Assembly: GCA_030549335.1 (NCBI GenBank)
Contig: CM060193.1
Coordinates: 45,617,391-45,681,390, forward strand
Source of the DNA: Pontederia crassipes
Taxonomy: Eukaryota; Streptophyta; Magnoliopsida; Commelinales; Pontederiaceae
Length of the DNA stretch: 64,000 nucleotides
Direction: 5' to 3'
Position numbers and translations under genes: made by a program. How positions within the stretch are numbered: position 1 is the first letter of the stretch; every line of letters begins with the position of its first letter. Below, piece by piece: positions 1 through 11,910 of this stretch. The notes beneath the pieces were generated by a model that saw nothing but the letters and a program-made list of their open reading frames with translations, was not told the origin of the DNA and made no database searches.

Positions 1-105
1 GCATCGACACGTCATATTTCTCTTTCCTCCACGTGTGCATGTGTCCGATGTGGCAAGCCACTTAAAAAATAAATATAAAATAATATTAAATAATAATATA
101 ATATT
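1..105 (+). repeat. Left terminal inverted repeat arm
   Basis: This arm pairs in reverse complement with ~4345-4467. The best-matching core is the CACGTCATATTTCTCT to CCTCCACGTGTGCATGTG segment at about 8-48. The AT-rich remainder also matches, with small indels. Confidence 0.6.
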
Positions 106-419
106 CTACATATCTATATAAAGCTGTTGCATTGGAGGGGCTCACATTATAGCATTAGAGTTTATCTTTTTTTTTTTTCAAGTGCTCATCTTTTATGTCT
201 TCTATTTGTTCTGTAAATTCCATCCCTCCGTCAATTGGTATCCATCTTTCTTAACTCTCTCTAATTTTCCGTTGAAGACCACCCGAGTAATTTTTTCTCT
301 TCACATTGTCTCATTATTAAATCTCACCCACTATCACATACATTAAAAAAAAATTATTTTTCGAAAACTACTCAACTCTTTTTCATTACGAAAATTGTTC
401 AGGATTAGGATTAATTGCC

Positions 420-1390
420 ACTGGCATTCCGACGAGGAGCTCTCCGCGTACAAGAAGATGGATGGACGGGATGCAAGTGAAGAGGGCGTTGGAAAAGCAC
501 ACTGATTATGGCCATCATTAGAACGTGATGGTCATCTGCGACGGCATCCTCACGCCCGCTGTACGCTCCAACCATTCCAATTCTGCACATCTAAAAATAG
601 AGGCCTCCACTAACGTACATGGACGTGTGATTCCACATTTTATGTCCCGGCGGCGGCCCGGTCTCGAACGAAAGATCCGGGCACGATCAGGCGTGAAGGA
701 TGTAGTCATGTAGACACTAACGAGGAGATGCAGGGCCTCAGTCGCTTCCATGTTCGAATACAACCGCCGGATCAAGGAGCAGGCGCCGCCTCCTCGGCTT
801 CACGCGTGTGGTTTTGGCACAGAAGCCGGTGGTGTACGGTGTCTCCTCTTCCTCGACCTTCAGAAGGCCCTGCCAGGCCCCGAGTGCGGCAGGGGATAGG
901 CGGGTGCCGGGGTCGATGGCTGTCATCCCCGAGGGAGAGGTAGAGGCATCGGCGTCCAAGATGGTGATATTTCCCAAGCAGAGTTCCTAAGTAATCATCA
1001 AGAGCAGCAGGGGAGGAGCATATTTGCATCATGTATGTCTTATGATTGTCCCTCTGCTACACAGCATCAGCACCAGTAGCGATGGTTCCACCTCCTCCCC
1101 GTGAACAATGTCAACAGATCCTACTCTCATCTAACTGTGACAACGATATCATCATGTCCTTCCATGAATGATACTTTTCTATTCTGCTGAGCAAATGACA
1201 GACATCTTCGCGATGAAGGAGATTGATTATATATGCGGCGAAGCGTTTGGAATTGATTCAATGCCAATAATATCCCAAGAGCAGCAGTTGCCACAACAAC
1301 ATATTATAGAGGAAGAGCACGGCCTTGCTGGGATGCTCAGTTACCAGCAGCAAGATGACGTTACATATCAACAAAGTCCAGAGCATTAGG
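420..1390. other. GC-rich coding-like patch, unidentified, broken in all frames
   Basis: Base composition rises sharply against the AT-rich surroundings, and several short open stretches are present on the plus strand, for example 808-990 and 1168-1389 (the latter glutamine-rich with a DYICGEAFGID segment). Stops interrupt every longer reading, and I could not assign a family. The composition and the position between TIR arms suggest captured or decayed exon sequence. It could also be a dead host gene unrelated to the element. Confidence 0.35.
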
Positions 1391-1737
1391 AAGAACAAGG
1401 CACAGTCCCGTCGGTGACTTCTTGCACTGTAAGCGCTTTCTTTTTTTCTTTTAGTGCTCGAGCCACATTTGGCTCATTCCATTTTAATGCCGGTCCAACA
1501 AGTGAAACCAAAGATCCCTCCTTTAGGCTCTCATCCGAATCATTCTTACAGATCTTATATGAAAATTGATCGATTTCCTAAATTTTTTTTTATCTTATGC
1601 CGATGAAAAAAAGGGTCTGCAAATAGGTTTGCAGAGCCTGTCTGAACTATGATGGAGCTCGCCTCTTCACACATGTAGGCATCTTGCATCTCCTAGCAAG
1701 GTCAATCCTACCCCGGTGGCTACACGGAGCTTCGTCG

Positions 1738-1953
1738 ATGTCAGACCCACTACCTCGTCCTTTAGCAGCCAGGGTGCGAACCCTGCCGGAACTCGATGGC
1801 GACACCCTCGCCCACTGCGCGAGCTTCTTGGACCTGCGCAATGTCCTCAACCTCTTGATGACCTGCAACAATCTCCGCGGAGCCACCTATTCAGACTCCA
1901 TCTGGACTTTAGGTGATCAACTTGGACACGATCACTTCCTTCCTCGGGTGTCT
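1738..1953 (+). pseudogene. F-box-like gene fragment
   Basis: The translation from ATG 1738 contains LPELDGDTLAHCASFLDLR followed by NVLNLLMTCNNLRGATYSDS and IW. This has the spacing of an F-box: Leu-Pro start, hydrophobic helix, conserved Cys and final Trp. F-box domains recruit the Skp1 subunit of SCF ubiquitin ligases, and substrate recognition comes from the C-terminal part, which is absent here. The similarity stops near 1953, where a GT follows, consistent with a first exon ending at a splice donor. The frame stays open to 2046 but only with low-complexity residues. No downstream exon was found within the TIR element, so this is most likely a captured or truncated fragment. Confidence 0.5.
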
Positions 1954-2202
1954 GAACCTTTTTTTCTTTTTTGTTTCAGTTGTTCTGCGTTAATACCATT
2001 CTGGTGTAGATTTTATAGAATCGAGAAGAAAGGGAAACATTTTTAGGCTCATTTAGATCCATTACAAGATCAGTCAGGTAGATGATGGACATGAACATGT
2101 AGGCTTAGTTAATTTCTAGAAATGTTCTTATTGGATATCAAGAAAATTATGTATTCCATGCATAAGGCCTCTTCTCCTTTCTCCATTTTTTTTATGATTT
2201 TT

Positions 2203-2340
2203 CAACAACAACAACAATAAAGTCTTATCCCACTAGGTGGAGTCGGCTACATGGATCATACGACGCCATTCCGCATTCGTTGATCCATGTTCATGAGATT
2301 CGACGGGGTTTTAAGCTGACTGTCGGGGCCTAACACAACC
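2203..2340 (-). repeat. Au-SINE-like 3' fragment
   Basis: Read on the minus strand, the segment ends with ATGTAGCCGACTCCACCTAG, TGGGATAAGACTTTA and then a TTG repeat (plus strand: CAACAACAACAACAA). This resembles the 3' end of the Au SINE family that is widespread in flowering plants (recognition from memory). The tRNA-like 5' head with polymerase III boxes is not evident, so the copy is 5'-truncated or decayed. Confidence 0.65.
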
Positions 2341-2670
2341 CTCCTCATATTAATTAATTTTATAATTACCATCTCAATTCATACTAGTTTAGTTTAATTT
2401 TTTTTCAATTGTTACTTGATATTCTTATTATTAAATATCATATTAATTAATTACATCATTTAATTCTTTGAATGAAAATTTGACATTCTCATTTTTAATT
2501 TGTGTATAAAAATTTTGACATTATAAATTATAATTGACTCTTTATATTACATTATTTTTTATTTATAATAATAAATAATCATATATAAATGAATCCCTTA
2601 ACCAGTGTATTAACATATATTCTAATTACTTGGTTATTTGAAGATAAACATGTGATCATTTTCTAAATTA

Positions 2671-3231
2671 AATAACATGATCTCTCACTTACTCTCTCAT
2701 AAAATTTATTACAAATACAATATATCCTCTCATCCACTGTCTCATAAATTTTATTATATATCCAATTAATCCTATCAACTAATATCTCATAAATCTTTTT
2801 TTCTTACTTTCTAATCATGCCTAGCAATTAATTCCTCTTCATTCCTTGTGCTCAATCAATTCTCTAACTTAATACTTTCATTTGGTATAATTGAATTTAA
2901 AATTAAGATTTTGATAATATTGTTAGTTCCTATGGAATGAAAATGACTCCTTTAATCTCTTTCTAATGATAAATAATCAATATTTTCATAACCGGATCGA
3001 ACGTCGGATCGAAAGGCTAATTGTGTCATGCCGATCGGATTCAACTAAATTGAATCGAATTTATTAAAATAATATTATTTTCTAATAATCTTAAATAAAA
3101 ATATCATAATTAATATAATATAGTATATTAATAATAATTAATTCAAAATATAATTTATTAAATATTAAAAATTAAGGCTTATTCAAAATCACAATAAAAA
3201 ATATTATCATTATATATTGTTTTAATTTAAA
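2671..3231 (+). repeat. Tandem duplication, unit 1
   Basis: This ~561-bp AT-rich unit begins AATAACATGATC and is followed directly by a second copy starting at 3232. Shared landmarks include TACAAATACAATATATC, TTCTTACTTTCTAATCATGC, an ACCGGATCG block and the closing CACAATAAAAAATATTATCA. No coding content. Confidence 0.85.
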
Positions 3232-3773
3232 AATAACATGATCTTTCACTTACTCTCTCATAAAATTTACTACAAATACAATATATCAAATTTTATTATA
3301 TATCCAATTAATCCTACCAACCAATATCTCATAAATATTTTTTTTCTTACTTTCTAATCATGCCCGGCAATTAATTCCTCTTCATTTCTTGTGCTCAATC
3401 AATTCTCTAACTTAATACTTCAGTTGGTATAATTGAATTTAAAAATTTAGATTTTGAGAATATTTTTACTTCCTATGGAATGAAAATGATTCCTTTAATA
3501 TTTTTCTAATGATAAATAATCAATATTTTCATCATTTAACCGGATCGGAGATCAGATCAAAAGGCTAACTGGGTCACGGTCCGTCAATTTCAACCGAATT
3601 GCATCATTTTTTATTAAAAAAATATTATTTTCTAATAATCTTAAATAAAAATATCATAAGTTATATAATATAATATATAAACAATAATAAATTCAAAAAT
3701 AGCATTTATTATATATTAAAAATTAAGGCTTATTCAAAATCACAATAAAAAATATTATCATTATATTTTCTTA
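3232..3773 (+). repeat. Tandem duplication, unit 2
   Basis: Direct copy of 2671-3231 with point changes and small deletions, about 540 bp. It lies head-to-tail with unit 1, as expected from unequal exchange or replication slippage. Confidence 0.85.
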
Positions 3774-3899
3774 ATCATATAATATAGCGATGCATTGTAA
3801 TTTGTTTTATTATAATTCACTCTTGAATTTTCTCTTAATCTACTTTTTAATGTTTTCACAACTTTATCAATTGCGCGAAGCGTGATGGATTTCCCTAGT

Positions 3900-4330
3900 T
3901 TAGAGAGAGAGAGAGAGAGAGGGCGCCGCCCCCTCCCTCCGACATCGATGAGGCGTGTCAGGTGATGTGAAAACGAGGAGGGGACCTCTGCGAGTTCACC
4001 GGAGCTCACATAGCGGGGTGACACCCTCCGGAGCTCACAAAGGGCAAGGGGTGGTGCCCCTCCCCCCTTTTTTGTCTACACATGTTTCGATGCGTGCAAC
4101 GCAAATGGGAGGCAGGGCTTCGCCCACCCGTTGTGAGCTCGCCGGGGCTGACGCCCCCCACCATCATCAGCGACGCGCGCAGGACAAAAGGGGCAGCATT
4201 GCCTCCCTTCTGCAAGCTTCGGCAAGCTTGTAGAGGAGGGCAGCGTCCCCCTTTTCCGCTTCAAGGGTGCCACCCCCTCCCTCCCATGCCGACGTTGGAG
4301 GTCGAAGGGAGGGGGTGGCGCCCTTCTCTT
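3900..4330. other. GC-rich block with degenerate GGTGGCGCCCC-type words
   Basis: An (AG)n run at 3902-3920 is followed by about 400 bp of GC-rich sequence. Words such as GGGGTGGTGCCCCTCCCCCC, GGGGCTGACGCCCCCCACC and GGGGGTGGCGCCCTTCTC recur. Frames are open on both strands only because stop codons are rare at this composition. No domain is recognisable. Confidence 0.5.
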
Positions 4331-4344
4331 TTTTTCAAAAAGAA

Positions 4345-4467
4345 AAATATTATATTGTTTTTATATTATATTATTATTTTATAATTACTTAAATTTTTAA
4401 TGGTTTGTCATCTCGTACACTTGCACACGTGGAGGAGAGAGAAATATCACACATGGATGCCACATAG
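4345..4467 (-). repeat. Right terminal inverted repeat arm
   Basis: Reverse complement of the first ~105 bases with scattered mismatches; core GCACACGTGGAGGAGAGAG at about 4424-4442. The outer boundary is uncertain because the partner arm is truncated by the window edge. Confidence 0.6.
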
Positions 4468-4655
4468 ATCGCGCAATCGGTAAACCTCCTACGGTAAACC
4501 TCATATATCCATTAAAAAGAGCAGTTGGTAAAAGAAGTTAATAGTTGGAGGAGTTTAGTTACAAAGTGAAGTTGGATGATAGAGTTGGAAAAGCCGTCAC
4601 ACTTGGAGAGTATTTAGTAAAATTTAAAATAATATAATATTATTAAACAAAGTTC

Positions 4656-4660
4656 ACAAT
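4656..4660. other. Copia target-site duplication, left (ACAAT)
   Basis: ACAAT directly precedes the 5' LTR and recurs directly after the 3' LTR at 23631-23635. Confidence 0.9.
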
Positions 4661-5660
4661 TGTTGAATCCTATGTTTTGATGATAACAAATTAAAATGGA
4701 CATAAAAGTTACTAATCTATGCTCAAGTGGTGATAATGCAGGTGTAGAATTGATGTGAACAGATTCGTCGAAGAAATCGCCAAATTTAAAGTTGGAAGAA
4801 AACTTTTTCAGCACGATCGGTCGACCTATCGGTCGATCAACTATAAGCACCGGTCGATTGATATTCAGTGGAAGGAAAGATGACATAATACCGGTCGACA
4901 TCGAGACTATACCAGTCGATAGACGGGTTGATAGCAATATAGATCGGTCGACGTCGAGACATTACCGATCATTGTATCGGTCGAAGAACCGATCGACTTG
5001 ACAACGTCAAAGCGCAGAAATGAAACAACGGTCACACAGACTAGTCGACCGACCATTCAGTCAAATGAACAGTAACGTCTAGAATTTTGAAGAGAAATTT
5101 GGGGGAGACCTTTTGAACAAATTCTCACCCCTAGGAGCCTATAAAATGAGTGCCAAAACCTGAAAAAAATTCATCCAAGCAAGAAAGAACATCCTAGAGC
5201 TACTCTCAAGTTTTTTAGCATGGAATTGCAAATTTCTTCCCTTTTCTTTTCTTAGTCTTGAGTATGAGAAAATTTTTTGTAAAAGAAAAGAGTTAGAGGG
5301 AACATTTACTTTCTGAAATCTAGTGAGATTGAGAGCTACTTGTAAAAGAGGTGTGCCTTGCCTCTTGAGCGGAGAAGAAGGCATGATTGTATAAAGAGGA
5401 TTGCTCTCTCCTTACAAGAAAAGAGAAAGATAGTGAATTTCCGGCGATCTCGAGGTCGAGAAGTCGGAGCGGGGATGTAGGCCAAAGTGTTGGGGCCGAA
5501 CCTCATCAACATATCGTGTCTTTTTGTGTTTGTTCTTTATTCTTCATCTACACATTATCTTTATTTGCTTGTGATCGTTTTTATCAATTTTCTCCGAAGG
5601 TGAGTTTTTGAAAATTAATTTCACCAATTCACCCCCCCTCTTGGTGCTTTCGATCCTAAA
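4661..5660 (+). repeat. Copia 5' LTR
   Basis: It starts TGTTGAATCC. The 3' copy ends in CA, but here the end is mutated to ...CGATCCTAAA. It contains a cluster of GGTCGA words at ~4803-5065 and a TATA box at 5140. Confidence 0.95.
5140..5146 (+). promoter_or_regulatory. TATA box of Copia 5' LTR
   Basis: TATAAAA within GGAGCCTATAAAATGAGTGC. The 3' LTR keeps it as CCTATAAAAAGAG at about 23105. The position about 480 bp from the LTR start fits the U3/R boundary. Confidence 0.6.
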
Positions 5661-5662
5661 AT

Positions 5663-5673
5663 TGGTATCAGAG
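5663..5673 (+). other. Copia primer binding site (initiator tRNA-Met)
   Basis: TGGTATCAGAG lies two bases after the LTR end. It is complementary to the 3' end of plant initiator tRNA-Met, the usual primer of plant Copia elements. Confidence 0.9.
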
Positions 5674-5715
5674 ACAAGTTGCTCTAGCTTTAAGATTTAA
5701 AATATCTTTAGAGCT

Positions 5716-7277
5716 ATGGCATCAAGTAGTTTCAGTTTTTCTGAAGGTCAATCTATTAATCGTCCTCCACTTTTCAATGCCTCAAACTTTGCATATTGGA
5801 AAATTAGGATGCAAGTCTACATTTGTTCTATTGATATTGAGATGTGGGATATATTCAAAATGGTTTTGATTTAAGTAAGAAAAAACCTTTAGAATATACC
5901 GACGGAGAAAAACTTTTAGTAAAACTAGATTGGAAAGCTAAAAATATTTTTTATTGTGCTTTGGATCCAACAGAATTTAATCGGATTTCTAGTTGTAAAA
6001 GTGCTAATGAGGTTTGTAAGAAACTTATCATTACTCATGAAGGAACGAATAAAGTTAAAGAGTTGAGATTAAATATTTTAAATCATCAATATGATTCTAT
6101 TAAAATGCTTGAAAATGAATCTATAAATGAGATGGTTGTTCATTTTAATAATATTATAAACGACTTAGCCTTTTTGGGCGAGCCAAGGACTAACCATCAA
6201 AAAGTGAAAAAGTTTCTCAGGTCTCTCTCCTCCAAATGACATATAAAGAGGACCGTAATTGAAAAAAAGAATTTAAACATGTTAGACTTTGATGATCTTA
6301 TAGGTTCACTCTTAACCTATGAGATCGAGATCAAGGAAGATGAAGAAACAAATACTTCAAAAAGGAAAACATTTGTATTGAAGACCAACAAAGATGAAGA
6401 TACAAGTGAAGAGGATGATGATCTTGATGAAATAAGCTTTCCCTATATGCAAAGAAGCTCGACAAATATCTCAAGTTTGCTAAACAAAAGAAGAAGAAAG
6501 ATTTTTCCAATAGAAGATCATCATTTAGCAAAAGCCAAATAACTTGCTTTGAATGCAAAAAGATTGGACACTACAAAAATGAAGGTCTAAATTTGGTAAA
6601 AAAGAAGAAAGATTGAGAAAGCTCAAGAAGGAAGAAGAAGGCTCTTCAAGCCACTTGAGATGAAAGTGAAGATGAAGAGAATGACTCCAACACCTCCTCT
6701 AGTGATGATGAAGAAGCCTACATATGTCTAATGGCTAATAGCCATGAGGTATCATCTAACTCTAGTGATAGTGAATCCTTCAATGTGCATAAAGAATTTA
6801 GAGCTCTTATCAATAAATATGGATGCCTAAAAAGAAAATATGATGAAATAAAAAATAGAGCTTGAAAATATGCAAAAGAACAATGAGAATATTAAAGCAT
6901 GTGAAAAGTGTGATATATTGAATAAAGAAAGCTATAGCTTGAAATTCTCAATTGAAAAATTGAAAACGAAAAATAGTGCACTAAAATCAATATGTAAAAG
7001 ACAAATTGTAGAAAGTGCATGTTTGAATAAAGAAATTAATAAATTGAAAGTTGAACTTAAAAAATTTTCAAATGGAAGTAAAATGTTAGATGTCATGCTT
7101 AGTAGATTTAGAATATCTTCAAACAAAAAGAGACTTGGTTTCACCTCTCTTGAAAAGAAGAATGACAAAAGAATTTTATTTATTAAAGCATCGCATGATT
7201 ACACAAGATCACATATTGTTTGTTTTCATTGTGGATATGAAGGGCATTATTCTTATGATTGCAGAATTAGGAAATGA
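5716..7277 (+). pseudogene. Copia gag (decayed)
   Basis: The ATG at 5716 opens MASSSFSFSEG with PPLFNASNFAYWKIRMQVY, the usual N-terminus of TNT1/SIRE-type Gag. A frameshift lies at ~5845, after which the UBN2-type capsid region runs 5850-6239 (residues like ALDPTEFNRISSCKSANEV and VHFNNIINDLAFLGEPRT). More frameshifts and stops follow. There are two CCHC zinc knuckles: one near 6549 (CFECKKIGHYKNEG) that has lost its last Cys, and an intact one at ~7222-7263 (CFHCGYEGHYSYDC). Acidic, serine-rich and coiled-coil stretches lie between them. Gag would form the cytoplasmic particle that packages the RNA; this copy cannot be translated through. Confidence 0.88.
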
Positions 7278-7417
7278 ATAAGTAAAGGAATGAAGAAAAT
7301 TTGGGTCCCGAAAAGGACCATGACTAACCAAGATGGACCCAATCAAGTTTGGGTATTAAAAAGATGAGACTCCTAATTTCTTTCTTATAGGAAGCTTCTA
7401 TGTACAATAAAGGTAAA

Positions 7418-9588
7418 TGATATTTGGATAGCGGATGCTCAAGACATATGACCGGTGATGCCTCAAATTTCATCAATTTGGAAAAGAAAGATGGAGGAAA
7501 AGTCACTTTTGAAGACAATAGCAAAGGAAGAGTAATTGGTATAAGTAATATTGGTAAGAATGACAAAGTGTATTTAGAAAATGTTTGGCTTGTTGAAAAC
7601 CTAAAACATAATCTAATTAACATAAGTCAACTATGCGATAAAAATTATTTAGTCAAATTTGAAATGGACAAATCTTTGATACTAGATGAAAACAACAAAG
7701 TTTTACACATGGTCTTTAGGTACAATAATGTATATTAATTGAATTTGATAACTTAAAAAATGAAAAATGTCTTAGTGTCATGCATGATGACATAAACTTG
7801 TGGCATAGAAGATTAGGACATGCAAATTATAAATTGCTAAATAAACTCTCAAATCATGAATTGGTTAGAGGTTTACCTAAAATCAAATTCGAGAAAAACA
7901 ATGTTTGTGTTTCATGTCTAAAAGGTAAACAAACCAAAAGTTCTTTTAAATTAAAAGGAGTTATTAGTACACATAGGGCCTTGGAACTTTTAAATCTTGA
8001 CTTGTTTGGACTTATTGATGTGACATGTTTAGGAGGAAAAAGATATGTATTTGTAATTGTTGATAATTTCTCGCGTTTCAACTGAACTATTTTTCTCGCA
8101 AGTAAAGATTCTAAACATGTTTTCCAAATTTGCAAAAAGAGTTCAAAACGAATTTGAACAAAAGATTTCAAAAATTAGAAATGACTATGGAGGAGAATTT
8201 GAAAATCATAAATTTAAATTATTTTGCGAAGAAAATGGAATTACTCATAATTTTTTCACTCCTAGAACACCTTAACAAAATGGAGTAGTAGAAAGAAAAA
8301 AGAAAACTATACAAGAAATGTCCAGAACAATCTTAAATGAAAGCAAGTTACCAAAATATTTTTGGACGAAAGTCGTAAATACATCATGCTATGTTCTCAA
8401 TAGAATTATACTTAAACCTCTTGAAAAGAAAATATGTTTTGAAATGCTATTTGGTAAGAAATCAAATATCTCCTATTTTAAAGTTTTTTGATGTAAATGT
8501 TATATCTTGAATATCAAAGATAAACTAGGCAAATTTGACGATAATTATGATGATGGTATTTTTCTTGGTTATTCTAGTACAAGTAAAGCTTATAGAGTGT
8601 ACAACAAAAGAACATTAGTTGCCATGTTAAATTCAATTAAACTAATGATTTTTTGAGCAAACAAGCACATGATGATGATGAAGAAATAGTTAAAGTACAA
8701 AGGGAATTTGAAGTTGTGGACATAGAGGAAGCAAAAGATTACACCCCAAAGGTGAAAGAAATGGAAGTACCTCAAAGAGAAGAGAATCAAATCATCCCAA
8801 GAAATTGGAGACATGTCTCATCACATCCACTTGATCAAGTTATAAGTAATATAAATGAATGTATAAAAACTAGAAATTCTCTAAAAAATCTATGTGCTTT
8901 TTCGGCTTTCCTTACAAATTATGAGCCCAACAATATAGATGAAGCACTTGAAGATCTAAATTGGATAAATGCAATGCATGAGAAATTAAATAATTTTGAA
9001 AGAAATCAAGTGTGGAAACTTGTAGAAAGATCCAAGGACCATCCTATCGTTGGAACCAAATGGGTCTTTCGAAATAAGTTAGATGAAAATGGTGTCATTG
9101 TGAGGAACAGGGCTAGATTAGTGGTCAAGGGTTACTCACAAATTGAAGGGATTGATTTTGATGAAACTTTTGCTCCTGTTGTCAGATTTGAGGCAATTCG
9201 AATGCTTTTGGCTTTTGCATGCTATAAAGGTTTTAAACTTTTTTAAATGGATGTTAAATTGGCTTTCTTGAATGATTTTATAAATGAGGAAGTTTATGTT
9301 GAACAACCTTAAGGTTTTGAAAATCTAGATTTTCCCAATCATGTATTTAAACTCTCAAAAGCTCTTTATGGATTGAAACAAGCCCCTCGAGCTTGGTATG
9401 AAAGACTGAGTTCGTTTTTAATTGAACACTCTAGGACTAAACATATTGACTTACAGTATCATTTCATTAGAGAACATGTGACCCTTAAGGATATTGCCAT
9501 TGAACATGTGTCCACCGAAGTTCAACTTGCAGACATATTTACAAAACCCTTGAGTGAAGAACGGTTCTACATGCTTAGAAGAGAATAA
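7418..9588 (+). pseudogene. Copia pol: protease, integrase, reverse transcriptase and RNase H remnant
   Basis: The aspartic protease core LDSGCSRHMTGD starts at 7424, just after an in-frame TGA that probably replaced the usual Trp. The integrase zinc finger (HRRLGHANYKLLNKL with downstream CVSCLKGKQ) lies at 7800-7935. The integrase core follows in shifted frames, with DYGGEFENHKFK near 8180 and QNGVVERKKKT near 8276. RVT_2 spans ~8930-9420 ([57 protein letters not shown]). At about 9428 the RT N-terminal half runs straight into the RNase H C-terminus ([31 protein letters not shown]). The YVDD catalytic part and most of RNase H are therefore deleted in frame. The ORF ends at a TAA inside the conserved C-terminal peptide. 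Confidence 0.92.
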
Positions 9589-9759
9589 GGAATGATTAAC
9601 TCTTGATTGCATATCAATCCAAAGTAAAAGTGACTTGGTTATACAATATCACTTTTGACATGAATTGAACATTAAAAGTGTTGCACAACACTTACATTTG
9701 TATGATCTTTTTTGGAATATAATCTTTATGATTTTTAATGATTTTAAAATGGTTCAAAG

Positions 9760-10240
9760 TTTGAATAATACAGGGATCGGTCGATCTACTTGAAGGACTG
9801 GTCGATCGACTAAAAGGATCGGTCGAACGCTATAAAAGTTCAAATATGCAATGACAACGATCGGTAGACCGATATGATACAACCGGTCGACCGGTATACT
9901 ACTACGACCTGCTGACATCGATCGACCGCTATATGATCTATTTGGAATAGAAGTGTCCGGTCGACCGCTGGGCATGATCGGTCGATCGGTATATGCCAAA
10001 ATCGCGCGATATAAGCAATCGACCGCTCGAATTAGTCGACCAAACCCTTCCTCTTCACGCGACTGCCGCCCCTACAACCTGTCCTCCTTCGACAACCACC
10101 GACAAAACTCCGGCCAGCCGCCCTCTGGCGAACCCTGCAACCACCGTCAACTCCAGCGACCGGTCGCCTCCACCGGCCGACGCCTCCTCGATCGACTACT
10201 CTCTCCCTCTCTCTCTATCTCCGGCCGATCTCTCCCTTTC
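9760..10240. repeat. Copia spacer with dispersed CGGTCGACCG-type words
   Basis: Non-coding spacer between pol and the accessory ORF. At least a dozen variants of GATCGGTCGATC, CCGGTCGACCGG and GGTCGACCGCT occur between 9775 and 10040, the same words that cluster in the LTRs. From about 10050 the sequence becomes Ser/Pro-coding in composition. It continues beyond the Gypsy insertion at 20471. Confidence 0.75.
10236..10240. other. Gypsy target-site duplication, left (CTTTC)
   Basis: CTTTC immediately precedes the Gypsy 5' LTR and recurs at 20466-20470 after the 3' LTR. Confidence 0.9.
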
Positions 10241-11887
10241 TGATGCATGCAAAATACAACATATTTTAGATTATTATTTTAATTAATTTTTCTATAATTT
10301 GATCATGGAATGCATCATTTTTAGTCACTTTTAATCGTAATTCCGGATTTATCAATTTTAATTATTAATTCTCTGAACATTTTAATTGTGGATGGATTAA
10401 CTAAATTTTGATAATTATTTTGCAGGAAAAATCGAGATTTAGATGGATTGTGCCGTATCAGCCGAAATTCTGAAGAATTTATCATTACGGCCGAGATTAA
10501 GATAAAGGATTATTGTTTTGGCCGAGATTTGGAGGGGGTAATGGCAATGAAATCATCCTTTTGGCCGATATATGAAGGTGTAAAGATAAAATTGTTTGGG
10601 CGTAACGAGATTTAATTCTCTATTTTGGCCGAGATATGAAAGGTAAAGATAAATGATTTTATCTTTTGGGCGTAACAAGATTAAATTCCTTCCTTACGGT
10701 CGAGATTTGGAGGGAGTAAAAGGAATTTTATCTCTTTTTGATCGAGATTCAAAGGGGGTAAAGATAAAAGAATTTATCTTTTGAAAGAATTTTTATTATC
10801 GTTTTTGGCCGAGATTTATCCATGAATTTAAATTCGGCCATACATCACGATCAACAGGAAGACCCGTCCGCACCCTATAAATACGTGAAGAATCCGTCGT
10901 TTCAATTCGTGCTCTGAAGTTCATGTTTCTTCCACGGCGAGTCGTGAGCTCTGCAGGCTACGACCAAGAGGCTCTAGGTGCGACGGTTGGAGGTTGATCG
11001 CGACCCTGATCAAGTCCGAGAGGCTGCCCGACTGTTTGCCAGATTCGAGATCTCTATTTTGGATGTAATTCTTTCAATTTTTATGATTTATATTTTATTA
11101 TCTCTCCGAAATTTCTAGGATGAACTCCATATTTTTAGGATTATTATTTTAGGAGATTATTAATTGAAGGGAAATGTTTGGACCCTATTTTATTTGCTTT
11201 TATCTTTTCTGATCAATTATTAATTGTGCTTAATGTTTTTAAGTTAGTTAATTAAATTTTTGAATTAGGTTATACCAGTTTGTGGAGTGTTTAATTTCAG
11301 AATTCATTATACTAATTATAATTGATTTTATTTGGAATTAATAATTGACATAAATTTGATAACTAGTGTGTGGAGAATCAAGTTTGTGTGGTCTATTAAT
11401 CTATACCAGTTTGTGGAGTGATTAATAGTCTAGAGAATTCAATTTAATGCATCTTAATTTTAATATGATTTTGAGGGTACCAGTCGTGGAGACTTCAATT
11501 CTTATTAAATTAAGATAGTTCTATATGATTAGATTGAGGGATGCCAATCATGGAGACCATAAGTTAATCATGTTAGATTACTTTAGGGAGACTCTAATCC
11601 ATCTTTAAAGATTAAATTTATCTTTTATGGTTCAAATATTTATCCTAATATATTTTCATCCTAAGGCCTAACTTCAACACCACTATCTTATCTTTATCTT
11701 ATTTTCTTTATCTTTTAAAACTCATTTTCACAATTCATGTTTTTCTCTCTTATTAATTTATAAATTCAGATATTGAATTAATAATATTTCTCGTGGGTTC
11801 GACACTCTTACTCATATTTACTATATTACTTGAGCGACTAGTGCACTTGCTAGCGATTTTATTTTGCTACATCATTTCAACGCATCA
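10241..11887 (+). repeat. Gypsy 5' LTR
   Basis: The ends are TGATGC...GCATCA. About ten GGCCGAGATT or GGGCGTAACG-type words lie between 10440 and 10850, ahead of the TATA box at 10876. Direct repeats around CCAGT(T/C)(T/G)GTGGAG recur at 11275-11560. Confidence 0.95.
10876..10883 (+). promoter_or_regulatory. TATA box of Gypsy 5' LTR
   Basis: TATAAATA in CACCCTATAAATACGTGAAG, conserved in the 3' LTR at 19467-19474. A strong plant TATA context and the only one in the LTR. Confidence 0.7.
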
Positions 11888-11893
11888 AGTTTT

Positions 11894-11910
11894 TGGCGCC
11901 GTTGCCGGGG
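11894..11910 (+). other. Gypsy primer binding site (tRNA-Asp type)
   Basis: TGGCGCCGTTGCCGGGG starts six bases after the LTR end. It is complementary to the 3' end of plant tRNA-Asp, a primer used by Athila and related Gypsy lineages. Confidence 0.9.

Larger units (their letters stand above)
1..4467. mobile_element. TIR element, left end cut by window, carrying gene-like fragments
   Basis: The first ~105 bases and bases ~4345-4467 form an inverted repeat. The left arm holds CCTCCACGTGTGCA and the right arm its complement TGCACACGTGGAGG, followed on both sides by matching AT-rich sequence. The true left terminus may lie outside the window, so no target-site duplication can be tested. Between the arms lie GC-rich coding-like patches (420-1390, 1738-1953), a SINE-like tail, a tandem duplication and a GC-rich block. 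No transposase is visible. Gene-like fragments between long TIRs fit a Pack-type (Pack-MULE-like) element, but superfamily is inferred, not shown. Confidence 0.5.
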
